Below, in pieces: positions 15,701 through 28,924 of a stretch of DNA of 64,000 nt. The stretch spans positions 188,722 to 252,721 of the forward strand of contig JAREIK010002443.1 in the NCBI GenBank assembly GCA_029783825.1, read 5' to 3'. The stretch comes from Sapria himalayana (lineage: Eukaryota; Streptophyta; Magnoliopsida; Malpighiales; Rafflesiaceae). Made by a program: the position numbers and the translations under genes. The notes beneath the pieces were generated by a model. It searched no databases. It was not told where the DNA came from and saw nothing but the letters and a program-made list of their open reading frames with translations. The stretch's first letter is position 1, and the number at the start of each line of letters is the position of its first letter.

Positions 15701-16750
15701 GTCGTCTATCTCTATATTTATTTATGCATATATGTGTCTATTTATCTGTCTATCTATCTATATATCTATCAATATGTTTTTCTTTGTGTCTATCTATCTA
15801 TATATCAATATGCCTATCTATCTATCTATCTATTTCTCAATATACCCAACTTTCTATCTATCTATCTCTCTGTCTATCTAAATATCTATATATCTATCTA
15901 TCTTTCTTTCTTTCTATCTATGTTTATCTATCTCATAGTCTATCTATCTATTTATCCATCTACCTTTCTATATATCTGCCAATCTAAATGTTGATCTATC
16001 AATTAGTCTATCTGTCTAACTAACTAACTAACTATCTATCTATCTATCTATCTATATATTGCTATATATATATATATTTCGGTATATATCTATCTATCTA
16101 TATTTTATTTGTATAATATTTGTGTCTATATATTTACCTATCTATATTTCTATATATTTGTCTATCTATCTAACTATCAATCAATCTATCTATTTGTCTA
16201 TCTAAATGTCAATCAATCTATCTATCCATTTATATATATCTCTATCTATCAATCTTTCTATCATCTATCAATCTATCTATGTATCTATCTATTTTTCTAT
16301 CTATCTATCTATTTTTCTATCTTTCTATCTATTTATAAATCTGTCGTTCTATCTGTATATCTATCTTTCTATCTACCTATTTATTTTTTGATATATCTGT
16401 CTATTTGTTTATCTATCTATCGATCTATCTATTTGTCTATATATCTACCTGTCCATATATATATATCTATATATATGTCTATCTATATGTTAATCTATCT
16501 ATCTTTCTATCTACAAATCTATTTTTAAATTTCTCTATAATTTTGTCTATCAATATATATAACAATCTATCTATCAATATAAATATAAATATGTCTATCA
16601 ATTTGTTTATAAATCTTACTATCTAACTATCAATCTATCTATCTATCCATCTATTTTTAATTTTGTCTATCAATCTAAATATCAATTTATCTATCAATCT
16701 AATATCAATATGTCTATCATTATGAATCTTAAGACCTAACTAACTAACTA

Positions 16751-16805
<55 letters not shown>

Positions 16806-19576
16806 CTATCTATCAATCTATCTATAAGTCTTTTTATTTATCTTTCTATCCATCTATCTATCTATTTATCTATCTATCTTTCTTTCTTTTTTTATATCAT
16901 TCTATCTTTCGATCTTCTCTCAATCTATCTATCTTTCTATCTATCTATTTAACGATCTATCTATATAAATTATTTATCTTTCTAACTATCTATTTATCTA
17001 TCTACCTAAATATATGTGAATCTATATGTCTATCTATCTTTATAATTATATGTCTATCTATTTATTTATCAATCTATCTATCAATCTATCTTTTAATCAC
17101 TTTACCAATCTGTCTATAAATCTTTATATCAATTTGTCAATCTTGGTGTTAATCTATCTGTCAATCTATCTCTCTATCTATCTTTCTTTTAATATGTCTA
17201 TTAATCTTTCTATCAATCTTTTTATCAATCTATATTTCAATCAATCTATCAATATGTCTATCATTCTATCTATCAATCTATCTATCAATCTATCTATCAA
17301 TTTGTCTATCAATCTATCTATCTGTAAATCTATTTATCTACTTATCTATATATTTTCTATCTATTTATGTCTATCTATTTCTTTATTGATCTATCTGTTT
17401 ATCTATTTGTCTATCAATCAATCTATTTGTCTATCTGTCTATCTATCTTTCGATATGTTTGTCTATCTGTTTATTAATTTATCAATATATCTGTAAGTTT
17501 ATATGTGTGTCTATGTAGTTTTTTATCTATCTGTCTCTCTATAGTTTGTCTTTTTATCGGTCTCTATATGTGTTTATTTATCAATCTATTAATTTATCGG
17601 CCAGTCTATCATCAATCAATCAATCTTTCTTTCTATATGTCTAATTATCTATCTATCTATCTGTATGTCAATCTGTTTGCCTTTCTATTAGACTATCTAT
17701 CTGTCTATCTATCTATCTCTCTATCAATCCATCTATTTGTCTTTCTATGTGTCTATTTTTTTATCTCTCTCTATCTATTTATTTGTCTATTTATCTATCT
17801 ATCTATAAGTCTATATATATATCTATCTATTTATCTATCTATTTGTCTATCTATTTATCTATATATATATCAATCAATCTATATGTCTATCTATTTTTCA
17901 ATTTATGTCTATCTATCTTTCTATCAATCTATCTATTTTTCAAGCTATCTATAGATCTATCTTTGTATCTATCTATCGATCTATCTACTTGCCTGTCTAT
18001 TTATCTTTATATCTATCTATCTGTCTATCTATCTATATATCTATTTATCTATATGTCTATCTATCAATCTGTCTATCAATTTGTAGATTTATATGTCTAA
18101 TTAAATATCTATATAATTGTCCATCAATTTGTCTCTCTATCTATATATCTATCTATCTGTCAGTCTATCTATTTATCTATCTATTAGTCTATCTAACTAA
18201 TTATCTATCTATATGTCTATCTATCTGTCTATCAATATATCTATCTATCTTTCTTTCTATCTATCTGTATGTTCATCTATCTATCTATGTTATCAATCAG
18301 TCAATCTCTCTGTCAATTTATCTATCTATCTATCTATTAATCTATCTATCTATCTATCTATATCTCCATCTATCTCTCTTTCTATTTATCTATCTATCTA
18401 ATTATCTATCTATTTATCTATCTATCTCTTTAACAAACTATCTGTCTATCTTTTTATCTATATATCTATATGTCTATCAATTTGTCTATTGATTTGTCTT
18501 TATATATTTATATCTATCTATCTATATATCTATTTGTCTATTTATTTGTCTATTTTATGTCTATCTATTTGTCTAAATTGTTTTCTAAATATCTATCTAT
18601 CTTTCTAACAAACTATCTATCTTTCTATCTATATATCTATCTATCTTTCTTTCTATCTATCTGTCTATGTATCTTTTATACCTATTTGTTAATCTATCTT
18701 TATATCTATCTATCTACAAATCTGCCTGCCTATCTGTCAATCTATCTATATGTCTTTCTATCAATCTATATTTCAATATGTCTATCATTTTGATTATCTA
18801 TATATCTATTTGTCTATGTGTCTGTCTGTCTATCTATTTATCTATCTTTTTTATATATCCATCCATCTTTCTTTCAATTTGTCTATCTTTTTATCTATCT
18901 GTTTTTCTATATGTCTATCTATATGTCTATCTGTATGTCTATCTATCTATTTGCCTATCTATCTATTTATCAATCTATCTATCCATCTATGTATCTATCT
19001 ATTTGTCTTTCTATCTATTTGTATATCTATGTGTCTATCTAGCTATCTATCTATTTATCTATTAATCAATCTATGTATCAATCTGTCTATCAATCTAAAT
19101 ATCAGTCTATCTTTTAATTTGTCTATCAATATGTTTATAAATCTATCTATAAATTTGTCAATCTATCTATCTATCTATCTATTGATGTGTGTGTGTGTGT
19201 GTGTGTGCATGTAATTACATATGTATTAGTCTAACTATCTATCTATTTATCTGTTTATCTATTTTATCTATCTATCTATTAATCTATATATCTATCTTTC
19301 TTACTTACTATCTATCTTTAAATATATTTGTCTATTTATCTATCTCTATAACTCTCTCTATCAATTTGTCTATCAAAATATCTATATATCTTTCTATCTA
19401 TCTAACTAACTAGCTATCTATCTATTTATCTATTTATTTTTCTATCTTTCTATCTATCTATCTATATGTCTATTTAACTATCTATATCTCTATCTATATA
19501 TCTTTTTATTAAGCTATCTATCTATCAATCTATCAAATCTATCTATCAATATATCTATTAATCTATCTATCAATCT
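10161..19576 (+). repeat. Degenerate TATC/GATA microsatellite field, segment A2
   Basis: Continuation of the left array in the same orientation after the 177-bp island. (TA)n islands occur near 11,224-11,275, 11,878-11,918 and 16,746-16,800, and a (GT)n tract near 19,184-19,208. Short runs of the CTAA variant appear around 15,168-15,183, 16,016-16,033 and 16,736-16,750, and CAAT runs near 17,610. The segment ends sharply at the CACTA terminus at 19,577. Long + frames are artefacts of the repeat. No gene is seen. Confidence 0.97.
10536..10600 (+). repeat. 44-bp higher-order duplication in TATC field
   Basis: The landmark TAGCTATCTATAGATTTATC occurs at 10,536 and again at 10,580, separated by otherwise plain TATC units. 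This makes a 44-bp duplication. Confidence 0.8.
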
Positions 19577-20090
19577 CACTACAAAAAAAAGAACAAATAG
19601 GTAGGGAAATTTTCCTAGCTATTTGGGCATATTCCATCTCTAAAATAGAATAACGACAGATTATCATTGTAAATAATCTCAAACTAAAATGCTCGTCACA
19701 AAATATTAAGGAGAAAAAAAAGGTTCTAGCAAATCTTTCAACGAAAAAAATTTCCTAGCTAATTATATTCTTCCCTTCCTAATTATATTCTTTCATTCCT
19801 AATTTTGATCATAATTAAGAGTAGTAATTAATATTTTTCAACTTAATATATACTCAAATTTCCCTAGCTAAATTAGTGAGGGAAACATCCCTGGCTATTT
19901 TCTTTCCAAAATTATTTTCATAATTTTTTTTTACAAAAAAAATTAATTACATTTTTTTAAAATTTTATTTTAAATTTAATAAAAACATATACTATAAACC
20001 ATTTTTTATTAGATACAAAAACCAAAAATAGTTTAGAAATAATTATGATATAAAAGTTACATGGTTAAAAAAACTTAACATAGATATCAA
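19577..20090 (+). repeat. 5' terminal and subterminal region of outer CACTA element
   Basis: Starts with the CACTAC terminus and contains repeated CCTAGCTA, TAGTGAGGGAAA and related motifs in both orientations, in an AT-rich background. In CACTA elements such arrays bind the TNPA-type protein. No ORF is present. Confidence 0.7.
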
Positions 20091-20099
20091 ATCTTTTAA

Positions 20100-20370
20100 A
20101 ACTAAATGATCATCTTCATCATTAGATGGTACATTTGTGCTAGGCTCTCCTGCGTGAGTACTCTAATGGAACTCGATGTGCTATCAGTCTCATAAGTATG
20201 TTAATAATGACTCCTTATAGGTCTTCTACTATTTCATTACTTTCTTGGTTTCTTTCATCTCAGCATTCACTTTATTTATTTCCTACATTTCTTCCTTCAA
20301 AAAAGTTATCTAAAGATTCATAGAACCCTCAACTGGTTGAGAAGCAGCTATCATTTGTTCCTCCATGAGT
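20100..20370 (-). pseudogene. Possible remnant of TNPA-type transposase C-terminus
   Basis: Read on the minus strand, the segment gives a Glu/Lys/Met-rich stretch beginning MEEQMIAASQPVEG, then EINKVNAEMKETKKVMK, and later an acidic tail with NDEDDHLV. Stops and a probable frameshift interrupt it. This composition resembles the coiled-coil and acidic C-terminus of plant TNPA/Transposase_24 proteins, and its place just inside the element end would fit. No catalytic or family-defining motif is present, so another charged protein fragment is possible. Confidence 0.3.
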
Positions 20371-20579
20371 TCCTATGATAAAATAGAAAATAAAAAAATT
20401 GTGCTAGATATAAATAAATTAAATATATTTTTTTTCATTACACAATTAACTTTAAATATTTACTATAGTAGTCTAATAGTGATGGAACCACTAAAGTAGT
20501 GGTCACTTTCATACCAACTATATAGTTTTTACTCCCTTGATTCTACATAGAAAATCACTTTCTTTGATACATATAAAAA

Positions 20580-20880
20580 AAGAACCCAAAGAACACAACC
20601 CACATGTTGCACACACTACACCATGGCTGCATAAAACTTGCACATGCTGCACGTCCAGTACATCAACCACACATCCACATTCACTACACCACGCACACAC
20701 TGTGCAGTTCCACACAGGCATGCACCACAGCTGTGCATCAATGGCACCACATCTCATGGCATCACTGCCAACTGGACTATGCACCCACTAGCACTAATCC
20801 ACATGCCAGCACATGTGCATCACACATCATCGCTGGCATTGGCACTTTGTGTGCAATGGCGCTTGGACCATCTAGGTGAT
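20580..20880. repeat. CA/TG-rich low-complexity island
   Basis: About 300 bp rich in CACA, TGCA and CCACA words, clearly higher in G+C than the AT-rich surroundings. Several frames are open on both strands (up to 100 codons), which is typical of cryptically simple sequence. The translated products are His/Thr/Cys-rich with no recognisable domain. I annotate it as a compositional island and not as a gene. Confidence 0.55.
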
Positions 20881-21404
20881 TCTGAAATGATGTGGCAGAC
20901 AATCATTTTTCAAAAGGATAAAAAGCAATTAATCAAGTAGTTGGAACATTCTTGCCCATTATTTTTGTTTACTTCATCCATATACATAGTGTCAATGTTC
21001 TTTGGCTTTTATTCAAGAAGGATGACAGTAGTATCAAAGGTTCTGATTGTGATGGAGTTGAATCAGCCTTTTTCTCTCCCATGATGGTTCAATAATCCAT
21101 GATTATATAAAGACCATGGAAGTCAGACAAATTATCAAAAAGTAAATCTTTAATAAAAAACAATTAATGGGAACAAAAATAATTCTTAAAAAAATAATTA
21201 TTTATTTTATGAACATTCTATAATAGTTTACACATCAAATTTGCAATGGGATAAAAATAATCAACATTTTACAATTATTATTCCTTTTAAGCTGTGAAAT
21301 TAAAAAAAAGAGGGGGCCATCTTCACTACTAACTACTACTTTAAAAAAAATGCGTATACTAGTTAAATGAAATCACATATATTTGGCTTACCAGCAAAAA
21401 ATGC

Positions 21405-21500
21405 AGCATCACTTTGAATGAGAAGAGGGGGCACGACACGTCTAAAATAGGAATCAGCAATTTGATAATGAGATATTACTAGCTAACCACCTATTAATAA
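21405..21500 (-). pseudogene. Exon-like fragment of unknown gene
   Basis: The minus strand contains an uninterrupted stretch that includes QIADSYFRRVVPPLLI and QSDAAFFAG. It is followed directly by GTAAGC, a good splice donor, and preceded by an AG acceptor candidate after a T-rich tract. The composition is protein-like and unlike the surrounding AT-rich DNA. I do not recognise the protein. It could be an exon captured by the CACTA element or a chance open stretch. Confidence 0.25.
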
Positions 21501-21699
21501 AGGGTGAACAAGAACAAAGGAGCCACACAAAAAATAAAAACAAAATAACGGATAGAGTAATACAAATTATGTAGTTTACATTTAAAGTAGCAAGTAACAT
21601 ATACAAGTTATATGAGGAATGAGGGAATAGAAAAACAAGCTTGTATGTTGCAACACTAATGGTGAATGATGTATGAGCAATCAAATTCAAATAAAAAGA

Positions 21700-23140
21700 G
21701 TTCTTTACTAGAATAATATTATCTTTTTTGTTTTATTTTTTTCTCCACTCTCTTTTCTTTCGTTCTCTCTCCCCCCAATGCACGCAAAGCCCTAATGGGT
21801 TCCTATGAGTTATGACATCAAGCTTACATGATGTCACAACATGAATAAAGGCAAAGTAAAAGTTGTGCAAAGTGTTTGGGTGGGGCACCAATTCTGCAAG
21901 TGTCAATAAGTGTTTTTGCTAGTGGTATTGTCATCAATATCAAGAAGGTTTTTACAACATCATTTTATTCTTTCAGAAAAGAGATTTTGGTTCGCCAAAA
22001 TTAAAATAATTATTTTTTATGTAGACAATTTTTATTTAAAAAACTTACAAATTCAATATTATTTATGTTTTTATGTAATATTCATCATAATTGCTATTAT
22101 ATATTTAACATTATTAAGAAAACATCATCTCAACATTTAAACAAAAAAAAATAGTGCCACAATTTTCATCATGAGATACAATATTTTAAATACATATCAG
22201 GATATCATCTAACAGTCCAAAAACAAGAGGTATGAGTCTTCCAAAAGATAAAAAGACTTGATAATTTCAATCATAATTGGTTCTTTCAGAAATAGGAGAA
22301 TCATAAGAAATTTTTTAAATAGCTTTCTGTAACTAGAATAAATATAACTTATATCATTAATATAGTTAATTAATATAGATTCTCTCTTATATATTCATAT
22401 GGACAATTTTTTGAATTCTCAAATATTAAAATACAACTCCAAAATGGTTATTATAAGATTTGTGCATTCTATTATAATTTATCACGAATAATATGTATAT
22501 CAACTAGACATGAGAAACACATTTCTCTCTGATAATCTTAACAATAAAATATATATACAACTACCATCTTGTTTTACTATTTCAATTAATGCATGTATGA
22601 TGTGTAGATTGTATAAATCTTATATTTCAATGCTAAACTTAGAATATAATTATTTCAATGTTTCAATATTTTATAAATGCTATAATAAATTATCACTCAG
22701 GTTTAATTCCTTCCTCCATATAGACTATAATGACACTTATTCTAAAAGAAAATAAGAAATTCAACTTATTATATTATGAATATATTAAAAATATACAATA
22801 AATGTACACCATCAACTACATTTTTTATTAGTGAGGGTTCATTTCATATGTCAAGGCAATCTTAGACTAAATATGCTAAATCTAAAAGAACAATTTAATC
22901 CAAATACATTTGTTTTTGTAATGATATTAATGATGCTAGAAAATCCAAATTAGATAATAAGTTAAATTTTTTATTGTATAATTCATTAATCATTACTAAG
23001 TAGATTTCTTCTGATTTTATTAAAAAGTCAGCTAGTCATGAAAAAAATATTTCCTTGCTTAGACAAGATGATGAATTTGTTGGCTTGATGATTTGAGATG
23101 AGACATTGTTAGTAATTCTGCTTCCAAGGTTTGTAATTTT
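21700..23140. other. AT-rich interior of outer CACTA element, nothing recognised
   Basis: AT-rich sequence with only short ORFs (the longest at 21,910-22,140 and 22,510-22,755). Neither shows a known motif, and both are rich in codons typical of random AT-rich DNA. A C/T-rich stretch lies near 21,735-21,780. No gene, RNA or repeat boundary can be supported. Confidence 0.5.
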
Positions 23141-23149
23141 ATAGATTCA

Positions 23150-23640
23150 GAAGAAGAAGAAAATAGAAAAATTATATATCCACAAACCACAATTGAGAAA
23201 CACATAAAATAATATGGTTCACTAGTCATTCAGCATGACTAGCTATATCCACTAAAAAAATACTTGTGTTTATAGATTATAACCAAAATAATGTCTTACA
23301 GATGCAGTAATTGCGAAGAAAAAAATCATACAGAGAGAGAAAACAAAAATGAATATTTCAGAAGTAAAATGGGAGTAGCAAAAAATAAAAATAAAAAATC
23401 AATTTATATTAAACAATTTCTCGATATCAATAATGGTGCGGGTCGGATCACTTGGGTGGATCGAGTTATGCTGCAAAATTTTTTTCAGCCCATTGACCGA
23501 GCAGCAACCCCCATTAATGTGCTATTCCTAAATTCTCAACCTTTCAATATTTTATTTCCTACGCTAACAATATATAAATATAAAACATTTTTTGTTATAC
23601 AAAGCAATTTATCAAAACAAACTAAATACAACATACATTA
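23150..23640. repeat. Interspersed repeat, copy 1 (paralogue of 53,395-53,970)
   Basis: This segment aligns by eye with 53,395-53,970 through ordered landmarks: AATAATATGGTTCACTAGT, a CAGCATGACTAGCTA stretch, TCTTACAG, GTGCGGGTCGGATCA-like, TTTCAATATTTTATTTCC, and a tail of TATCAAAACAAACTAAATACAACA. Both copies are on the same strand and strongly diverged. Read on minus, the GAACCAxxxxATT core recalls the R-U5 part of some plant copia LTRs, but I see no primer-binding site. The class is unproven. The ORF 23,291-23,641 has no recognisable domain. Confidence 0.6.
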
Positions 23641-24721
23641 AATATAAAATTTTTTCTAGTAATATTTTTTACGGTATAGATGATGAATTGGTTGATAGGG
23701 ATTTGTCAATACAACATAAAGATGTTCCATGTATAGTGGCAAGTTCAAGTTCTGCTTTGGTGAATAATGTTGACGTTTCTTCTAACCTAGGATTGTCTTC
23801 TTATCATAGAGTTTCAAATTTCTTGGGTCACCCATGCCTATTGTATCATATGTTGGTAATCAGGTCCATAAACAATTTAACCCACAATTTTGAAAATTTT
23901 CACATTGTCATATGCTTTCATTATTAATTCCTATCATACAAATTGATTCTATTCAGATATTTCTCCATGTAAACCCCTTATGTGCGCCAACCTTCCTTCA
24001 CGAGCAGACATCATTGCCTATAATCTTATTATAATACACTTCTAGCTCTTTAGGATATTCTCTTGAACACCCAAAAATTATTTGAGAACATCATAGGATG
24101 CTCTTATTATCGCCAACACAATTATTGTTTTAATTATTATTAGTTTATTTTGTTACAAGTGAATATTCTTTGATTCTAGTTCAAATTAATTATTTATTTA
24201 CCTTTTGATATTTTTAACTTTCACACACCCGAATAAAAAGGATATTGAAATTTGTTATTGGAGTTACTTATTTATAATTTGGGGTTTTTTACTTTTATTT
24301 TCCTTCTTGATGGGAGCACCCAACTCATGTGGGTCGCTAAATGAACTTGCCTCCTATATAAGGGGTTTTTGTGAGTTAATATGTATATAAGAGTTACTGA
24401 AATTTGATTTATGTTATTTCAGTTTGTGTTCAAGTTAATTTTATAATTTCTGCATCTCATTTAATAAAAGTGTCAATGTCAAAATATGGTTTTTGTGGTC
24501 TTCCCTTTAGCACTTTATATAAAATTCTCTACAAATATTATTTTGGTAAATCGAAAGGAAATCTAAGCTAGACCTGTAATAGCTATATCTGATAAGTCTC
24601 AAATACGAGACATAGCTTACTTGGATCAAGTCACTTATCATCGCACCAAGACTTTAAAAATATCAAACATCTTAGTATTATTCTAATATATATATTTAAC
24701 ACAAAGATTTCCTCAGTTATC
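23641..24721. other. Interior of outer CACTA element with a TATA-like motif
   Basis: The ORF at 23,592-23,927 includes DELVDRDLSIQHKDVP but matches nothing I know. At 24,355 a TATATAAGG box follows a GC-richer stretch, a layout that could be the promoter of a retrotransposon LTR; no LTR termini were found. The rest is AT-rich and uninformative up to the nested CACTA terminus. Confidence 0.4.
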
Positions 24722-24778
24722 CACTACTAAAAATAACAAAAATACCGACCAAACTACCAACCAAAAAAATAAGATGGT

Positions 24779-25366
24779 AATTACTGACCAAATCACGATC
24801 TTTTAGAGACCAAAAAGGGGTTTCGGAAAAAAAAAACTATTTCCAACCATATTTCCGACCAAAGACCGACCATATTTATTGACCAAATATGTTTGGTCAA
24901 AAATTAGTCTGTAAATTAGTAGGGAATTAGCGAATAAAAATTACCGATAAATTATTGACTATCTAACGATCGAAAATATATTATAATGAAAAATGGTCGG
25001 TGAAGTGACTTTCCAAAATATTTATAACTACTTAATTATCGATTAAACAACCGACCTAAAAAATAGGTCAATAATTACTGACCAAATCACGACTATTTGG
25101 AGAATAAAATGGGGTTTCAAAAAAAATATTCAACTTTATTTCCTACCAAAGACCGACCATATTTACCGAGCAAATATATTTACTTAGAAATTGATCTCTA
25201 CATTAATTGGGAATTATTGAATAAAAATTACCGACAAATTACCGACCATTTAAAGACAAAAAATATATTACAATAAAAAATGGTCGGTAAAGTAGCTTTC
25301 CAAAATATTTATAACTTCTTAATTACCGACCAAACTACAGACCAAAATTTTGGTCGGTAGTTTCAA
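24779..25366 (+). repeat. Subterminal 294-bp tandem duplication of nested CACTA element
   Basis: Two diverged copies of about 294 bp start at TTACTGACCAAATCACGA (24,781 and 25,075). Each carries ACCGACCA, AATGGTCGGT and CTTTCCAAAATATTTATAACT landmarks. The duplication multiplies the putative transposase-binding motifs at the 5' end. Confidence 0.85.
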
Positions 25367-25429
25367 GGTTAAATTTTTAGATAAAAAAAAATTTGCTAAG
25401 TAATTAACAATTAGCAAACTTCCCCTCTT

Positions 25430-25905
25430 TCATTTTTGGAAACAGATGCGATATGCGACTATAAGGGAGAAACCGAGAAATTCTATCATTTCTTCTGAAT
25501 CCATGTAAGTTTTTCAATGTTCTTCTCCTTCAGAATGCTATATACATATCTCCATCTCTCTGAATTTTATTAGCACTATCGAATTTTCATTTTTTCAGAA
25601 TAATCGAATATTAGCTTTTTTTAATTATCTTTCGATTTTCTTTCTTTTTGCTTCTATTTTTAGTTAACCTATATGAGTTTAACTCTACTCCATTAATGAA
25701 ACTATAAATTGTCAGTGTAATCTTTATTCTTCTACTGTTTAAATTTTTAGGGGTTTATTGATTTCAAATACAATATGTTTGCATTTTGTTCTTTCCTTCT
25801 GTAGCCGAAGAAAATATATAATGCATGATATTTTTTGCTCCTGTAACTTAAGAAAAATTAAACTTAATGTTAATGGGTTATATTTTTGTTATCTCTGAAT
25901 AAATA
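25430..25905 (+). promoter_or_regulatory. Probable 5' untranslated leader region of nested CACTA transcript
   Basis: After the subterminal array the composition changes to a T-rich sequence with CCATGTAAGT, a good splice-donor context, near 25,501. In CACTA elements a short non-coding first exon often sits here. No TATA box could be fixed with confidence, so the assignment rests on position. Confidence 0.3.
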
Positions 25906-25909
25906 ATAA

Positions 25910-27859
25910 ACATGTAACAATATATATAAAGTTTTATAAAATTATATAATCATATGACATTATATATAAATATCTATACTTAAATTTATATAAATGTATT
26001 TTATTATATATAACCACTTATATGTTTATATTAACATATAATGTTAAATATAAATATTTATACATATGTATTAATGTTTGTAAATATCTATACAACATTT
26101 ACATAAAACTATCCATTTATAAATTTTTTTATATAACAATTATGGAACATTAAATGATTATACAATTTTCTAAATTTTTATATTACATATTATCTTTTAT
26201 ATAAATATAGAATATTTATAATGTTTATATAAATGTGATACAAATACTATATATTATTTATAAAAGTGTTACATATATATAATTATATTTAAGTAACATT
26301 TATAAAAATATTTTAATCACAAATATTATATATAAACATGAGTTTAATTATATAATTATATGACATTATATATGAAGTATTTATAATTATATTTATTATT
26401 AAGTAAACTATTTTTATTATTAAAATTATAACTAATACATAACTAAGTTTTAACTATATAATAAAGTATAACTATATGTATACTTTTATATACCTATATT
26501 TCTAAAAAAATATATTATATGTATACTAATATATAACTATATATTATTGTATTTTACTAAATGTATAACTATATAAATGTTATATATAATTATATCTTTA
26601 ATTACATATATATTTATAACTATATGTGTATAACTATATATAAATATTTATATAACTATGTAACACTATATATAATTAAATATAATAATATTTGTAACTA
26701 TATATACACATATGTATTCATATAATTAAATCAAAATATTTGTTTATAACGTTGTATATATTTATGTGTAACTACTTATACCTACTTGTATGAATATATC
26801 TATATATAACTATATGTTAAATTATATTTAACTATTTATAATTATATATATTATATGTATAATAATATATAATTATAAAAAATTATTTCTTACTATATGT
26901 ATAAATATAATAGTTTGCTGCATAATTATAATTAAATATTAAATTTATAGCTTATATTTAATATATATTAGTATATATTAGCATATAAAAAAGTAATTTA
27001 ATATAACTATATGTATAAATATATAAAATTATATGAAAACATATTTATACCTATATGTATAAATATAAGTATAACTAAATGTGAAACAATATGTATAACC
27101 ACATGTAACTATATTTATAATTATTGTATAATACCATACAACATCATGTTTAACTAAATGTGTATAACTATTTATTTATATTTGTATAACTATATAAAAC
27201 TCTATATAATTAAATATAACTATATTTATAACTATGTATACATATATATATACATAAATGTAAATCTAGATATTTGTTTATAATTTTGTATACATTTATG
27301 TATAACTACTTATCACTACGTGTATTAATATATCTATATATAACTATTTTTTTTAATTATATATAACTATTTATAACTATATTTATTATATGAATAATAA
27401 TATATAACTATAAATAATCGTATCTTACTATATGTATAACTATAAAAGCTTTATACATAATAATATTTAAATATATACTTTTCAACTTATATTTAATATA
27501 TATTTGTATATATTAATATATAAAAAAGTATTCTACTATATATAAACCTATACATAACTATATGTATAAATATATAAAATTAAATGAACAAATATATAAA
27601 CCAACATTTATAAATATACATTTAACTATATGTGTAACTATATGTATAATCACATGTAACTATATTTATAATTACGTGTATAACAACATACAACACTATG
27701 TTTAACTATATGTGTATAACTATATATAAATATTTGTATAACTATATAAAAGTCTATATAATTAAATATAACTATATTTGTAACTATTTATACATATATA
27801 TAAATTTATATATTTGTTTATAACTTTGTACACATTTATGTATAATTACTTATAATTAC

Positions 27860-27894
<35 letters not shown>

Positions 27895-27970
27895 ACTATA
27901 TGTTTAACTATATATAATGATTTATAACTATATATACAATATGTATAATAACATAATACTATACATATAT
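25910..27970 (+). repeat. AT-rich tandem array, about 537-bp period
   Basis: Two kilobases made almost only of TATAACTATAT-like words, G-poor and without ORFs. A longer period is visible: TGTTTATAAC/T landmarks occur at 26,741, 27,275 and 27,815 (spacing 534 and 540). They are each followed by GTTTATATTT-like and TATTAGTATATA-like blocks in the same order, giving about 2.5 diverged copies. It lies in the presumed first intron of the nested transposon. Confidence 0.75.
27861..27890 (+). repeat. (TG)15 microsatellite
   Basis: A perfect run of fifteen TG dinucleotides inside the third copy of the 537-bp unit. Confidence 0.98.
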
Positions 27971-28162
27971 GGCACACTATAATGGACCATTCTGGCACAA
28001 CATGGCGACTTTTATTCCTCTATGTTTGACATTACTCATAAATAACTATTTAAGTGGTTGATGAATCATAGGAGTTGCTATTTCATATTATATTGCCTGC
28101 TTGCTATTTATTTTTGTTTTGAATTATTTTCATCTTGCTGACATTTATATTTCCTAAGTGTT

Positions 28163-28384
28163 ATGTGTAATGAGGTATGGTTGATTCTGAAACCTCCTCC
28201 ACCATTTGATGATCCCAACCCATACAATGTGTTAAAGCCTCGAGAGAAAGCCAAACAGCTCAATACAAGACAAGTATATGGTCTAGTAGTCTTTTATGAT
28301 GTAATTAAAAGTTTTACAAGCAAATTTCATAATCTTCTAAGCTACTTCTCATTATGTGTTAAGATGCAACGGATGGGAAAATAA
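28163..28384 (+). other. 73-codon ORF, unrecognised, upstream of TNP2 remnant
   Basis: The open frame includes KPPPPFDDPNPYNVLKPREK, which looks more protein-like than the surroundings. It ends before the transposase remnant starts and matches no family I know. It could be a decayed 5' exon of the nested element or chance. Confidence 0.25.
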
Positions 28385-28510
28385 TTTGTAATTGATTGAA
28401 AAACTTTGTTTGGTATTCAGTTTAGGCATAATATGTTAATATTAATAAGTTATAAAAAAAGATTTTATTTTTTTATTATAATTTGCATCATTTAAAAGAT
28501 AAAAAGGTCA

Positions 28511-28575
28511 TATATGTATGTATGTATCCATGTATGCTTGTATGTATCCATGTATGTTTGTATGTATGTATGTAT
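28511..28575 (+). repeat. (TGTA)n microsatellite
   Basis: An imperfect TGTA run with interruptions CCATG and CTTG, in a non-coding part of the nested element. Confidence 0.9.
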
Positions 28576-28924
28576 TGAACTTTCATCTAATAAAATTTAA
28601 AAGAACATTTTTTGTGCCTTGTGTTGCCAGGTACACCGTAATTTTGAACAAACAAAGAAGATGTTTACAGCCCTAATTAAAGTGTTTGATCCCTTTTCTT
28701 ATGCTTTTACCGAATTTCTAGCTATTTATTGTTAATGCTCCATTATGGATTAGGACAAAACCTATTGAAGTGAAAATAACTATTGGACGGGTGGAGATGG
28801 ATGTATAGTAGGTTGCATATCATGCGTAAAAAAAACTTTATAGGAACCAAAATAAATTTTCAATGAACATAAAATTAATTAGAGACAATCGTGTTTGTTT
28901 ATTAAATTGATTTTTTTTTGTGAC

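Noticed and set aside
1..19576. Telomeric or centromeric satellite
   Set aside because: No TTTAGGG units and no long-unit satellite of many copies; the repeat is tetranucleotide with only two-copy higher-order duplications.
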